From: Reinekea sp. G2M2-21
GTDB lineage: Bacteria; Pseudomonadota; Gammaproteobacteria; Pseudomonadales; Natronospirillaceae
Reading direction: 5' to 3'
DNA length: 64,000 nt
NCBI RefSeq assembly: GCF_015687175.1
Contig: NZ_JADPQG010000005.1
Span: 186,001 to 250,000 of the forward strand
The notes beneath the pieces were generated by a model. It worked only from the letters and a program-made list of their open reading frames with translations. It ran no database searches and was not told where the DNA came from. Shown one piece after another: positions 16,161 through 28,719 of this stretch. A program made the position numbers and the translations under genes. Within the stretch, counting starts at the first letter, position 1. Every line of letters starts with the position of its first letter.

Positions 16161-18521
16161 TTATTTGAAGTAGTAACCTTGGTAAATAAGATTGGCATGG
16201 CTTTTTAACCAATCAAACTGTGGTTCATTCTCGACGCCTTCTATAACCACTTTAAGATCGAAGTTTTGTGCTATGGCGATAATCGATTCAACCAGTTTCT
16301 GATCTAGAATGTCGGATTCAATTTCGGTGATAAATGACTTGTCGATCTTCAATTTGTTGACATTCAGATTCTTTAAGTAGCTGAGTGAGCTGTACCCCGT
16401 TCCAAAATCATCTAATGCGATGCTCAACCCCATTTGCTGCAATTCATCTAATTTTTCTTTAGCTAAATGCAAGTCATGTAGTGCGATTCCTTCTGTAATT
16501 TCGAGTTCGTAAAGTGCAAGCGGTAGACCGGTGGCTTGAATGCTGGTAATGATGCGTTGAATAAAGTCAGGTTCATAGAATTCCAGCGTTGATATATTGA
16601 TGGCAAATCGGAAGTTACGCTGTACTAGTTGGTCTATGTTGAGTTGATGAATGAGTTCAGCACTGAGCCTAATGGCGGTACTACTGATTTTATGCGTCGC
16701 ATTGAGCGACTCAATGTAACCCAAAAATTCATTAGGACTTAACGTTCCTCGGGATGGGTGTTGCCATCGAATGAGAATTTCTGCGGAAATAGGCAAGGTC
16801 CCATCTACTTCATAGAGCGGCTGCAGTACAATGCTGAATTGGTCGGCTTCGAAGGCTTTTAAAATCTCCTTTTCAACCTGAACTTGTTTGGTTACTCGGT
16901 CAATCATATGCTGTTCAAACACTCGGATAGCATGACGTCCCTCATTCTTCGCCTGGTACATCGCAGCATCAGCATAGCGAAGCAGTGTTGCAACATTATT
17001 GGACGTTTGCGGATAGCAGACGATCCCAATGCTGGCACTTATCTGATAGCCTTGGCCGGCCAGATCAATGTCTGAAGCCAGTAACTCATTAAAAGTTTCG
17101 GCGATGGTAATAGCTCGCTCGATCGCTTGATCAGGGGTGTCTGCGAGTTCAGAAAGTGATATCGCGAATTCATCACCCCCCATACGCGCAATGGTGTCCA
17201 GCTCTCGAATACGCTGCTTCAGTTTGAGTGCAATATCAATGAGCATTTGATCACCCATGGCGTGCCCCAGTGTGTCGTTGATTAGTTTGAATTTATCGAG
17301 GTCGATAAATAGCAACGCACCAAAGTGACGTGACCGTTCCGCTCGGCGTATATCCATTTTTAACCGATCCTGAAAAAGCGTTCGATTGGCCAAACCTGTC
17401 AGACTGTCGTGATAGGCAAGCTTTTCGATTGCCTGCTGAGAGGCAATACGTTCGGAAACGTCATTCATGACTACCAAGACCGAGTTTTGCTTGAAGTAGT
17501 AAAACGGCATTAGACTAATTTCAAAATGAATCGCTTTACCTTGATGATTGCTCAGCAGGACATCTTCGAGTAAGAGATCTTTATTGGCTATAAAAACGGA
17601 GTCAATTTCTGCGATCAAGTATTCGGTTTCTCTATTACTGATTGGGCGATGAATCGTTTCAAAGGATTGGCCGATAATCGCCGCGCTTTCTCTTCGATAA
17701 AACAGAGACGTTTGATTGTTGGCAAATAGAAATCGGCCATTCTTATCAATCGAAAATACCAACAATGGAACAGTATTAATAATGAGGCGAAGTTGTTTTT
17801 CCAGATTCGCCAAGTTTTTCTGATGATGTTCAGCGGCATCAATAAATTCGTTGACGGTCTTTACAATGAATCCGATTTCAGATTGTTGGTGATTTTCAAT
17901 TGAGTTAATTCGTTGTTCATTGGGTTCAGTCGCTTCAATTTTGCTGAGACTGGTCGCCAAACGAATAAGCGGTTTGGTGACAATATAATGAAAAACCACC
18001 AATAGAACACAGGCGAGTACCATATTGCGCAGGAATCCGCCAAATAGCACGTAGACAGCCCGGCTATAAAAAGGTCGCAGAGCAATGTGATTGTCTATAG
18101 TCAGCTCCAAGGAACCGACAATCGTTGAATCCTGACCGATCAGTGGGAACGTATAGTGGTTGGTCGCACCTGTTAACCATTGCGTTACCATCGCTAATAT
18201 GCCACTTGACTGGCTGAGTTCAAAGCTCGCTAAGGTACCATTACGATCATCTAGCAATTGGGCAGCCTTGAGAACTTGGTAGCTCTTTAAACCGTTAATC
18301 AGTTCGGCCGCGTAGTTTTCGTCAAGCTGGAAAGCAATACGGGTGGCACTATCGCGTGACACGTTAAATATTTCGTCACTGGTCTGATCGATGATGGATC
18401 GCTGTTCATTGAAGTCTATGACGATCTGAACAACACTGATTACAATACCCAGGAGAAAGGCGATGACAACCGCTATCCGTGTCAATCGAAAGGCAATGCG
18501 CTGAAAAAGCTCTATACTCAT
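16161..18521 (-). CDS. Membrane GGDEF-EAL protein with PAS domain, EAL domain truncated by a stop codon
   Basis: 786 residues: membrane helix about 13-35, periplasmic sensor about 36-150, second helix about 158-182, HAMP-like linker, PAS about 245-365, GGDEF about 370-535 with intact GGDEF at 448-452, then EAL. The EAL signature is E-I-L (SAEILIRWQHP). The other catalytic positions are visible: NIS, ELEITE, LDDFGTGYSS, KIDKSF, EGVE and QGY. The reading frame stops at TAA right after QGYYFK; translating past it in the same frame gives PLNPDQFIAEMKVHGFTR and another TAA, the normal end of this domain. So the stop is probably a nonsense mutation (or a sequencing error) that removes 18 downstream residues. 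Divergent from a periplasmic binding protein gene 43 bp away. Confidence 0.9.
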   Translation of the reverse strand: MSIELFQRIAFRLTRIAVVIAFLLGIVISVVQIVIDFNEQRSIIDQTSDEIFNVSRDSATRIAFQLDENYAAELINGLKSYQVLKAAQLLDDRNGTLASFELSQSSGILAMVTQWLTGATNHYTFPLIGQDSTIVGSLELTIDNHIALRPFYSRAVYVLFGGFLRNMVLACVLLVVFHYIVTKPLIRLATSLSKIEATEPNEQRINSIENHQQSEIGFIVKTVNEFIDAAEHHQKNLANLEKQLRLIINTVPLLVFSIDKNGRFLFANNQTSLFYRRESAAIIGQSFETIHRPISNRETEYLIAEIDSVFIANKDLLLEDVLLSNHQGKAIHFEISLMPFYYFKQNSVLVVMNDVSERIASQQAIEKLAYHDSLTGLANRTLFQDRLKMDIRRAERSRHFGALLFIDLDKFKLINDTLGHAMGDQMLIDIALKLKQRIRELDTIARMGGDEFAISLSELADTPDQAIERAITIAETFNELLASDIDLAGQGYQISASIGIVCYPQTSNNVATLLRYADAAMYQAKNEGRHAIRVFEQHMIDRVTKQVQVEKEILKAFEADQFSIVLQPLYEVDGTLPISAEILIRWQHPSRGTLSPNEFLGYIESLNATHKISSTAIRLSAELIHQLNIDQLVQRNFRFAINISTLEFYEPDFIQRIITSIQATGLPLALYELEITEGIALHDLHLAKEKLDELQQMGLSIALDDFGTGYSSLSYLKNLNVNKLKIDKSFITEIESDILDQKLVESIIAIAQNFDLKVVIEGVENEPQFDWLKSHANLIYQGYYFK

Positions 18522-18564
18522 AATCTGTTACGGGTTGGTATTGTTTTGAGTGGAGCATCTTTGA

Positions 18565-19311
18565 ATGATGAAATCAAGTTGGTTTGTTTTTTTACTGACC
18601 GTTTGGTGGGCATCCTATAGCGTCGCCAACGAACCAGTACTCGGGTTGGAACTTGAGTACCGATTGAGAATAGACAATTCCGCTCATTATAACCATTTGT
18701 GGCAGAGGCTCGAGTCTATGGGCCTGAGTCGGTCATTGAGTGTGGTCCCACTGAAACGGGCTTTTCGTGATTTTTCGAAAGAAAAAGACAGTTGTATATT
18801 TCCGACGAGTATCACCGCGTTAACAACCAGTTTCCCTGAGTATAGTACCGATGAGTTGATCGCTTCTACTCCGGTGGATTATGTCTCCTTGAAAGTATTT
18901 ACCCGACCTGACGAAGAGGTAGTCTCAGATTTAAGGCAGCTTAATGGCAAGCGGGTCGCTATATGGAATGGTCTCGATCCTGATATTTTCTTGAACGGAT
19001 TGGATGTTGAGGTGGAGTCGACAGTCGATGAGGGTGTGCGCCTAAAAATGCTCTACAGTGGGCGAGTGGATGCAATTCTTGGTTTTGTTCCGGATACATT
19101 AATCGCATCGGACTTTCTCGGTATTGAACGTCCAAATGCAGAGGGAGCGTTTACCTATTTCGCAGGTAATGGGATTTCTATGGTATGCTTCGACTCTGAA
19201 AGCAACCGCGCATTCGTTGCGCAGTTTAACCAACTGATCAATTTGCTACGAGAGAAAGGTGAGCTGAGACGAGTTTTAGGTCCCTATGTTACGTTGGAGT
19301 GGCAACCGTGA
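18565..19311 (+). CDS. Periplasmic substrate-binding protein-like sensor protein
   Basis: 248 residues with a signal peptide (about 1-21, WWASYSVANE). The rest resembles family 3 (amino-acid type) solute-binding proteins: an LGLELEYRLRIDN start, LNGKRVAIWNG hinge region, LKMLYSGRVDAILGFVPD and a C-terminal NQLINLLREKGELRRVLGPY. No ABC permease or ATPase is nearby. The gene is divergent from the membrane GGDEF-EAL gene, so it may deliver a ligand to that protein's periplasmic domain; this is inference. The 3' end overlaps the convergent thiDE gene by 36 bp. GGAG precedes the ATG. Confidence 0.82.
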   Translation: MMKSSWFVFLLTVWWASYSVANEPVLGLELEYRLRIDNSAHYNHLWQRLESMGLSRSLSVVPLKRAFRDFSKEKDSCIFPTSITALTTSFPEYSTDELIASTPVDYVSLKVFTRPDEEVVSDLRQLNGKRVAIWNGLDPDIFLNGLDVEVESTVDEGVRLKMLYSGRVDAILGFVPDTLIASDFLGIERPNAEGAFTYFAGNGISMVCFDSESNRAFVAQFNQLINLLREKGELRRVLGPYVTLEWQP

Positions 19312-20793
19312 TTTGACTCTGTCAGTGACCGTTGATTCCAAACCTCGGCACTGTCGCTCCGGATTATCGGCTTGTGTAATAGCCGATACTACAGCAACTA
19401 TGTTGACGCCCTGTGCCAGTACCGATTCAATATTTTTCTCATCGATACCGCCTATAGCCACCACCGGAATCTCGGGTGACAACTCACAATACCGTCGCAG
19501 GCGTTTCAGCCCCTGGATTTTGCCGCTCATGTCTTTTGTTCGAGTGGGGAACACAGCGCCGACAGCAATGTAACTGGGTCGCAGTTGGAGCGCTGAACAC
19601 AATTCAAAGTCACCGTGAGTGCTGACACCGAAACGCAAGCCCGCCTGTTGAATCGCCGTTAAGTCAGCGTCGGTTAAATCTTCCTGCCCCAGATGGACGC
19701 CATAAGCCCCCAGCTCAATTGCCAATTGCCAGTGGTCGTTAATGAACAGCTGCAGATCGTAGTGCCGGGCAACATAAATGGCTTCAGCGATCTCATCGCG
19801 TAATAGTTTTGTTGGACAGTTTTTTAACCTCAGCTGTATGGTCTTAATACCGGTCATCGCCAAGCGAGTGATCCAGGCGGAAGAATCTACCACCGGATAA
19901 ATACCCTTGGTTTTACGCATACGTGCAAAAGGATGTTTGGGTGTCTTGATAATCTTATCGCTTGAGACGTTTGCGAAGTCACGGATATCCTTTGGCCAGC
20001 CCAAGGGTTCCGTTGAGGATTCGTCGACGGGCAACTGAAGGCGACGTTGTAAGCTAGCGTTGGCCAGGGTAATGGCATCCAGCACCGCGTAATTTTGTTC
20101 GACGGCGCAGGCAATGGTTGTGGACAAGCGGCAACCGGTTCCCCGCAGTGATTGCGCGTGTTTGGTTTGTTGCCATTGTGCTACTTGACTGGCTTTAACC
20201 GTTTTTACCTGATCGCATCGACGATACAAGCGATCGATGACTGTTGCGCTGTGTGCGAGATTGTCGGCGTGACCACCGGTGAGCAATATGTCGCCGGAAA
20301 ATTTCGGGAATTGCTGAAAAAACTTTGTCGCGCAATCGTGTTCTGGTTGATCCGACGGCGCGTCGGTAAGCGCTCTCAGTTCCAGCAAATTAGGTGTGAT
20401 TAAGCTAACCCACGGGAACAGAGGACTCAGTATTTCGACGAAGGATTCTTGTGCAAAGGGTTGATCATCACCACTGCTGTTGCGAATCGGATCCAGAATG
20501 ACAAAAGGTGAATTGGTCAACGTCGATAACCAGTGCGCAATCGTTTCTGCCTGCGCGTGCTGCGTCAGCAACCCTATTTTGATAACCGCAGGTGTGACCC
20601 GCAAAGACGAAAGTTGTGCGCGCAATAAGTCCGGTGATAACGATTCACAAGCCAAAACACCGGTGCCTGTTTGCGCCGTCACACAGGTTAACACCAGTTG
20701 AGCATCGGCTCCCAAACTGTGCGCGACCGCTAAGTCCCTTACGCATCCGGCAAACCCATTGCTTTCCGATCCGGCAATGATCAACAGCGTCAT
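19276..20793 (-). CDS. thiDE: Bifunctional HMP-phosphate kinase / thiamin-phosphate synthase
   Basis: 505 residues, a fusion. Residues 1-270 resemble ThiD (ribokinase-like fold; LLTGGHAD and the anion-hole motif GTGCRLSTTIA), which phosphorylates HMP-P to HMP-PP. The N-terminal motif is GSESNGFAGCVRDLAV where canonical ThiD has GSDSSGGAGIQADLK, so the kinase part is divergent. Residues 295-505 are ThiE, joining HMP-PP to thiazole phosphate: KGIYPVVDSS, IQLRLK, INDHWQLAIELGAYGVHLGQ, GVSTHGDFE and VFPTRTKDM are all present. Last gene of the thi operon, overlapping thiG by 4 bp. Confidence 0.93.
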   Translation of the reverse strand: MTLLIIAGSESNGFAGCVRDLAVAHSLGADAQLVLTCVTAQTGTGVLACESLSPDLLRAQLSSLRVTPAVIKIGLLTQHAQAETIAHWLSTLTNSPFVILDPIRNSSGDDQPFAQESFVEILSPLFPWVSLITPNLLELRALTDAPSDQPEHDCATKFFQQFPKFSGDILLTGGHADNLAHSATVIDRLYRRCDQVKTVKASQVAQWQQTKHAQSLRGTGCRLSTTIACAVEQNYAVLDAITLANASLQRRLQLPVDESSTEPLGWPKDIRDFANVSSDKIIKTPKHPFARMRKTKGIYPVVDSSAWITRLAMTGIKTIQLRLKNCPTKLLRDEIAEAIYVARHYDLQLFINDHWQLAIELGAYGVHLGQEDLTDADLTAIQQAGLRFGVSTHGDFELCSALQLRPSYIAVGAVFPTRTKDMSGKIQGLKRLRRYCELSPEIPVVAIGGIDEKNIESVLAQGVNIVAVVSAITQADNPERQCRGLESTVTDRVKSRLPLQRNIGT

Positions 20794-21569
20794 GGTAACT
20801 CCCGGAACGGAAAACCGAGTACGGTTGTGCTGGGCGCGGCTATGTCTTGCGCCAACATGGGAACGGCTTGCTGCGCTTCAAACCCGGCAAGTATTGCGTG
20901 TCTGAACGCACTGGCCATCTGAACCGGGTCATGCGCTTTCGCGATAGCTGTGTTCAACAGTACGGCGTTAAAACCCAACTCAAATGCTTCCACCGCTTGC
21001 GAAGGTTTGCCCAGCCCAGCGTCGATAATCATTGTAATGTCCGGGAACCGTTGCCGAAGTGTTTTTAGTGCGTATGGATTGGCGATGCCCCGACCGGTAC
21101 CAATGGGCGACGCCCATGGCATTAATACCTGACAGCCCGCATCGATCAGTTGACGACAGGCAACCAGATCGTCGGTGCAATAGGGCAATACTTTAAAGCC
21201 GTCTCGCAACAGCCGCTCGGCTGCGATCAGTGTTTTTGCCATGTCCGGTTGTAAGGTTTGGTTATCGCCGATGACTTCCAGTTTAATGAATTCGGTTTGA
21301 AATAGTTCTCGGCTCATGTGCGCGAGCGTGACGGCTTCATCGACACTTTCACACCCTGCAGTGTTGGGTAGAATATCGACGCCGGTATCGCGCAAAATAT
21401 TCCAGAACGATTGCCCCGCATCGGGTGCCGATTGTTGGCGCCGCAAGGAGACCGTGACCATTTCACTGCCAGACGCAACAATGGCCTGACGAAGGATATC
21501 GGGTGAGGGGTACCGTGCCGTACCAATCAATAACCGGGAGCTCAGTTGTTTGTCATATAGGCTTAACAT
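20790..21569 (-). CDS. thiG: Thiazole synthase
   Basis: 259 residues, normal ThiG length. It condenses DXP, dehydroglycine and ThiS thiocarboxylate into the thiamin thiazole. Motifs seen: SRLLIGTARYPSPDILRQAI at the start, EMVTVSLRRQ, LPNTAGCES, KLEVIGDNQTLQPD containing the imine-forming Lys, and MPWASPIGTGRGIANP. Third of four thiazole/thiamin genes after thiC, 3 bp downstream of thiS. Confidence 0.97.
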   Translation of the reverse strand: MLSLYDKQLSSRLLIGTARYPSPDILRQAIVASGSEMVTVSLRRQQSAPDAGQSFWNILRDTGVDILPNTAGCESVDEAVTLAHMSRELFQTEFIKLEVIGDNQTLQPDMAKTLIAAERLLRDGFKVLPYCTDDLVACRQLIDAGCQVLMPWASPIGTGRGIANPYALKTLRQRFPDITMIIDAGLGKPSQAVEAFELGFNAVLLNTAIAKAHDPVQMASAFRHAILAGFEAQQAVPMLAQDIAAPSTTVLGFPFRELP

Positions 21570-21572
21570 GGC

Positions 21573-21750
21573 TCAACCTCCTGCGACGGGGACCACGACA
21601 TCAATGATGTCGCCAGACTTTACCCGGGTGTCGGTGTGTTGATGTTTGGGAATGAAGGTTTTATTCAGCGCGACCACGAATGGACTTTGCGCACCCCATT
21701 GCTGCAACAGTAGATCGAGTTGATCTGCTTCGCTGCTGAATGATTCGCCG

Positions 21751-21767
<17 letters not shown>
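21573..21767 (-). CDS. thiS: Sulfur carrier protein ThiS
   Basis: 64 residues with a ubiquitin-like fold and the obligatory C-terminal Gly-Gly (VVVPVAGG), which is adenylated and thiocarboxylated before giving sulfur to ThiG. The N-terminus overlaps thiO by 17 bp. No thiF is in the window; MoeB or another adenylyltransferase may act on it. Confidence 0.96.
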
Positions 21768-24945
<3,178 letters not shown>

Positions 24946-24956
24946 GAATGGGCGGC

Positions 24957-24986
24957 AGTATAACGACCGATGGATTTTTTTTGCAA
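24957..24986 (-). promoter_or_regulatory. Likely sigma-70 promoter of the thi operon
   Basis: On the minus strand, TTGCAA (24986-24981) and TATACT (24962-24957) are 18 bp apart (17 if TTATAC is taken). Transcription would start near 24950, just before the riboswitch, which is the expected arrangement. Confidence 0.7.
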
Positions 24987-25239
24987 CACAATTCGGGAAT
25001 TTTTTGTGACCGTATGGTTAATTTAGAGCCAGTTGGCAAAGTTTTTTTCCAACGGATTTATTTTTTATCAGGGTTAATTTGGAAATATCAGTACATCTGA
25101 AATTGCCTATTTAGAGTGCTTGTAATCGTGTATTGGTGGTATCCAAAAAGCTCAGCGAGTTGGTTTTCCTGGAGGCATTTTCGTCATAGGTTAATACGGT
25201 TTGTCGCTATGGGCAGAGTTCTTTAGGAAAGAATTAGAC

Positions 25240-25800
25240 GGAGACCTTTTCATTCCAAGTAGGCTGTCCTTAATGGCACTTACTCAAGCCTATTATTTAA
25301 TATATTCGGCATTTGTTTTATGCAGCGACATGGTTTTACTGGGAGATTTTCGCCGTCAAGGGCTTCGTGTGGTCGTTTGAAAGGCGGGAAAACAGCATGA
25401 GGCACCTTCTCGATAACTACTACAAACCTGAAAATTATGCACAGCCCGATCAGGTGTAAATAATCCTACCGTCGCATCCGCTTTGGCTGACATGCCGGAC
25501 ACATCGCGACGGATTCAAGGGCATGGATGCCTTTGTAAGCGCCGCGCGTGCAGGGATGCACGCTCAAGCGACCGTTCGAAGAAAGTGTCAGGCATGACAG
25601 ATAACCAAAGCGGGCGACAGAAGGGGGTGCAAGGGGATCTCCCCTTTGAAAGAAAAATCTTCCAAAAAGATCTTTTGGTTGAAAACGGCACCATAGTCTT
25701 TGGAACAGATTTGGAACTTGAACTAAGAAAATTCAGTGTAACCAAGTTACGCATTGATAAAAATTACATTGAACAACTTAAGTCAGTGCCATTCGAGATC
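25240..25800 (-). repeat. Composite interspersed repeat, copy C (core inverted)
   Basis: The core 25470-25640 is the reverse complement of copy A 530-660, and 25345-25400 is the reverse complement of two separated pieces of copy A (about 765-795 and 963-1000). The outer segments keep copy A's orientation: ATGGCACTTACT.AAGCCT near 25275 matches 270-288, and the stretch from AAAGAAAAATC near 25657 to about 25765 matches 1080-1190. So only the core is flipped. An open frame crossing 25483-25815 is judged repeat-derived. Bases 24987-25239 and 25801-26004 show nothing recognisable. Confidence 0.78.
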
Positions 25801-26004
25801 CCCCCTTGGGAATGAAATCAGGATTGACCCAAAAATTAGGAAAATAAATCAAATACACATAAGCAAGGATTTTTAGGGTTTAAGCATAGAAATGAAAAAA
25901 CTACCTGAGGCGAATCACTTTGAACATTCCATGTGAATTCGATTCAGACATGAAGATCTCAAGATACCTGCTTGTAATCAGCAACCGTCACAAGCAATAC
26001 AATT

Positions 26005-27045
26005 TTAAATAATTTGGTGCAGTAGTTTTTCAACCATGGCCGGTCCTGCCAACCAACCTTGGCGACTAAGGCCATTGATGCAGGCTATATTTTCCACCAG
26101 TTCTATCGATGGGTTGCGGTCCACAAACACCGCTCGCTGCCCGGCAATGGCTTCAATGATTTCGGCATCGGCGAAACCAGGGTGCAGTGCATAAACGGCG
26201 GACAGTAAATCCAGGGAGCTGCGTACGGTGACAGCATGATCACCCTGACGGTCTATCTCGGTACCGCCGACCACAAAGATGTTATCGGGTTTGGGTACAA
26301 TGAATATATCGAACCGTTTTTGTATGACCCTTATGGGTCTGCGAATGGCAACGCGATCGGTGCGTACCCGAATGGCTTCCCCCCGTATTGAGGTCAGTGT
26401 GTGGTCGTCGGTTTCGACATGGGTATGGGCATTGACGGCGCCCGCGCCGCGACAGTCGATAACCCAGTCGTATTGTTGTTGCAGCTCGCTGCCATTTCCC
26501 TGCAGTGCCCAGTGGTCCACGATACTGGCGTGTTGTCGTATGGCACGCGCACTGGATGCCAGAAATTGCTGATTGCACAGGTTGGCTTCGTTGGCAATAA
26601 ATACCGCGGTTTCGAACCGCGATAACTCCGGTTCGAGTTCAACAACCTCATCGTTGTAGAGCATCTGAATGTTGGATTTCAGGTGTGGTAATCGAAGGTT
26701 AAGTTGCTCGCGGTATTGCAGAAGACATTCCTGTTCTTCCGGAAAAGAAATTGCCACGGTTCCAGACGTATCGAAAAAGACATTTTCGTGTAACGGGTCC
26801 AGTTCGCGCAATTCATTTAGAGTTTTTGGCCAAAGGTGATAACTGCGGAATCCCAGTTCCGTCATTTCAGGTGTGGTGTGTACCGACTCGCTCAGCGGCG
26901 CGATTAATCCAGCGGAGACGGCAGCTGCATTATGTGGGTGGTCAAAGGAATGGGCCTCAAGCAGGGTAATATCATGACCCGACAGAATCAGCTTTAAGGC
27001 TGACAGTCGGCCGACAAGGCCGGCGCCAATTATGGCAATTTTCAT
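26005..27045 (-). CDS. ThiO-like FAD-dependent oxidase (orphan paralogue)
   Basis: 346 residues, the same DAO-type flavoprotein family as ThiO at 21751-22815 and similar throughout: GAGLVGRLSALKL, AAAVSAGLIAPLSESVHTTPE, DPLHENVFFDTSGTVAISFP, TSIRGEAIRVR, IVPKPDNIFVVGGTEID and a C-terminal RQGWLAGPAMVE. It probably oxidises glycine or a related amino acid. It lies outside the thi operon, across repeat copy C, with no riboswitch visible upstream. It may be a diverged duplicate with another substrate, or a spare ThiO. Confidence 0.85.
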   Translation of the reverse strand: MKIAIIGAGLVGRLSALKLILSGHDITLLEAHSFDHPHNAAAVSAGLIAPLSESVHTTPEMTELGFRSYHLWPKTLNELRELDPLHENVFFDTSGTVAISFPEEQECLLQYREQLNLRLPHLKSNIQMLYNDEVVELEPELSRFETAVFIANEANLCNQQFLASSARAIRQHASIVDHWALQGNGSELQQQYDWVIDCRGAGAVNAHTHVETDDHTLTSIRGEAIRVRTDRVAIRRPIRVIQKRFDIFIVPKPDNIFVVGGTEIDRQGDHAVTVRSSLDLLSAVYALHPGFADAEIIEAIAGQRAVFVDRNPSIELVENIACINGLSRQGWLAGPAMVEKLLHQII

Positions 27046-27195
27046 CTTGAATGCGCCTTATTATCATTGAAGCAAGAAGACCGACAGCACGCTGGCCGAT
27101 GAAGTTTCAGTGTAGTCGCTGCGCCAGAAATTGCCTGTTGATTCCGCGCCGTCGACCGGAATCTTTGTTGCATAAAGTTTGGTCGACGTCGGGGT

Positions 27196-27441
27196 TTATT
27201 CGGCGTCGGCACTAAGCCAGGTTGTTATCTGTCGCGTATGGGGTATAGCCCCGCTGTGGACCACTTGCTCATTGATCACAACGGCCGGTGTACTCATCAC
27301 GCCATATCCCATGATGGTTTCCGGATCAGTGATTTTAGAGACCGAAATAGCCACGTCCATTTCCTGCGCGATGGATGCAATCAGGTCGGCTGTTTTGACG
27401 CACTTTGCGCAACCGGAACCTAAAACTTTTACTTGTAACAT
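27196..27441 (-). CDS. Small thioredoxin-fold protein with CxxC (redox-active disulfide protein 2 type)
   Basis: 81 residues with the pattern of MTH895/TM0996-type mini-thioredoxins: VKVLGSGCAKCVKTADLI near the N-terminus with the CAKC motif at residues 11-14, then GVMSTPAVVINEQVVHSG holding the cis-Pro. It probably acts as a cytosolic thiol-disulfide or metal/sulfur handling partner. GAGGT precedes the ATG. It lies 9 bp downstream of the permease gene, a pairing common for this permease family. Confidence 0.88.
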   Translation of the reverse strand: MLQVKVLGSGCAKCVKTADLIASIAQEMDVAISVSKITDPETIMGYGVMSTPAVVINEQVVHSGAIPHTRQITTWLSADAE

Positions 27442-27450
27442 GGTGTTACC

Positions 27451-28512
27451 TCACAAATAGATCGAAATGATGTTGAACAGCCAGCCCACAAGCGTAAACG
27501 ACACTAAGAGCAAGGCAAAGACAGTCGCCAGCAAACGCCATTGCATGACTTGCTTGAGCAAAATGAACTCCGGAAAACTGGCCGCGACGGTGCTCATACT
27601 GAAGGCCAAGGTGGTACCCACCGGTAGGCCGTTGGTGATCAAGCTTTCCATCACCGGAATAACGCCGGTGGCGTTGGAATACAACGGAATGCCTAACACC
27701 ACCGCAGCAGGGACGGACCACCATTGACCTGCGGCAAGGTGTTGTGCCAGCCACCCATCTGGAATAAATCCATGCAGCGCCGCCCCTAACCCGACGCCGA
27801 CGATTACCCATTTCCAGACACGGCTGAATATATCTAACGCTTCCGCTTTGGCGAACGTATGGCGTTCTTGCAAGGTTAGTTTCCTTGCTTCGACGGGGAC
27901 TGTAGTAGATGCGTTGTTTTGCGTGGCTCGTGCCAATGCTTTCGCCGCAAACGATTGCAGCCATCGCTCTGCGTGAATGGTATCCAGAAACCAGCCACCC
28001 AGAATACCGACCGCCATTCCAACGACCACGTAAAAGACAGTGAATTGCCAACCCAGCAATCCCATTAACAGCAACACGGCGACTTCATTGATTAAAGGGG
28101 AGGTCAGCAGAAAAGCCATGGTAATGCCGACTGGTATTCCGGCGGAGGTGAACCCCAGGAATACCGGAATACTGGAACAGGAGCAGAACGGGGTGATTGC
28201 GCCAAAAGAAGAGCCCAACAGATAACCCAGTCCGCGTTTTTTCCCCGCCAGAAAATCACGGACGCGCTCTACGTTCAGGGATGCTCGCAACAGTGCGATC
28301 GCATAGATCATGACCGCCAGCAACGCGTATATTTTCGTGACATCTTCAACAAAAAAATGCACGGCGTCTGCCAGCTTCCCGGCCGCTGGCAGCCCGAGTA
28401 ATTGATAGGTAAACCAGTCGGCCAATAACGTAAACACGGTGAACAAGATTGCCCTCCAACGCTGACGCCAGAACACATCAGTATGCCTCTGAATCGTTCT
28501 GCGATGCGACAA
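27451..28512 (-). CDS. UPF0718/ArsP-type permease
   Basis: 353 residues with about eight hydrophobic helices in two halves separated by a charged loop (about 190-225). The diagnostic motif is TPFCSCSSIPVFLGF near residue 107-121, followed by TSPLINEVAV; the second half carries LGIPLYSNATGVIPV. Members export organoarsenicals (ArsP) or unknown compounds; the Cys cluster is characteristic. No arsR or arsC is nearby, so the substrate is unknown. Operon with the CxxC protein. Confidence 0.85.
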   Translation of the reverse strand: MSHRRTIQRHTDVFWRQRWRAILFTVFTLLADWFTYQLLGLPAAGKLADAVHFFVEDVTKIYALLAVMIYAIALLRASLNVERVRDFLAGKKRGLGYLLGSSFGAITPFCSCSSIPVFLGFTSAGIPVGITMAFLLTSPLINEVAVLLLMGLLGWQFTVFYVVVGMAVGILGGWFLDTIHAERWLQSFAAKALARATQNNASTTVPVEARKLTLQERHTFAKAEALDIFSRVWKWVIVGVGLGAALHGFIPDGWLAQHLAAGQWWSVPAAVVLGIPLYSNATGVIPVMESLITNGLPVGTTLAFSMSTVAASFPEFILLKQVMQWRLLATVFALLLVSFTLVGWLFNIISIYL

Positions 28513-28719
28513 CTGCAGCGGAAAATATCATTGTTGATCAAGCTATCCTACGGTTTATTGATCTGCGTTAAGTGGTCAGTCGTGTGGCACCATCTTGAGT
28601 GCAATGATTTTTAATGCTGGTTGCGTTGCTGTTTTTTGCGCTCCATACTGATAACGATTACGGTTGCCAGTGCGCAGCCGGTCAACACTCGATACGGGTA
28701 CAGGGAGATGACAGTCACA

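Noticed and set aside
25483-25815. 110-residue open frame in repeat copy C
   Set aside because: It crosses two repeat modules in different relative orientation and has no family pattern.
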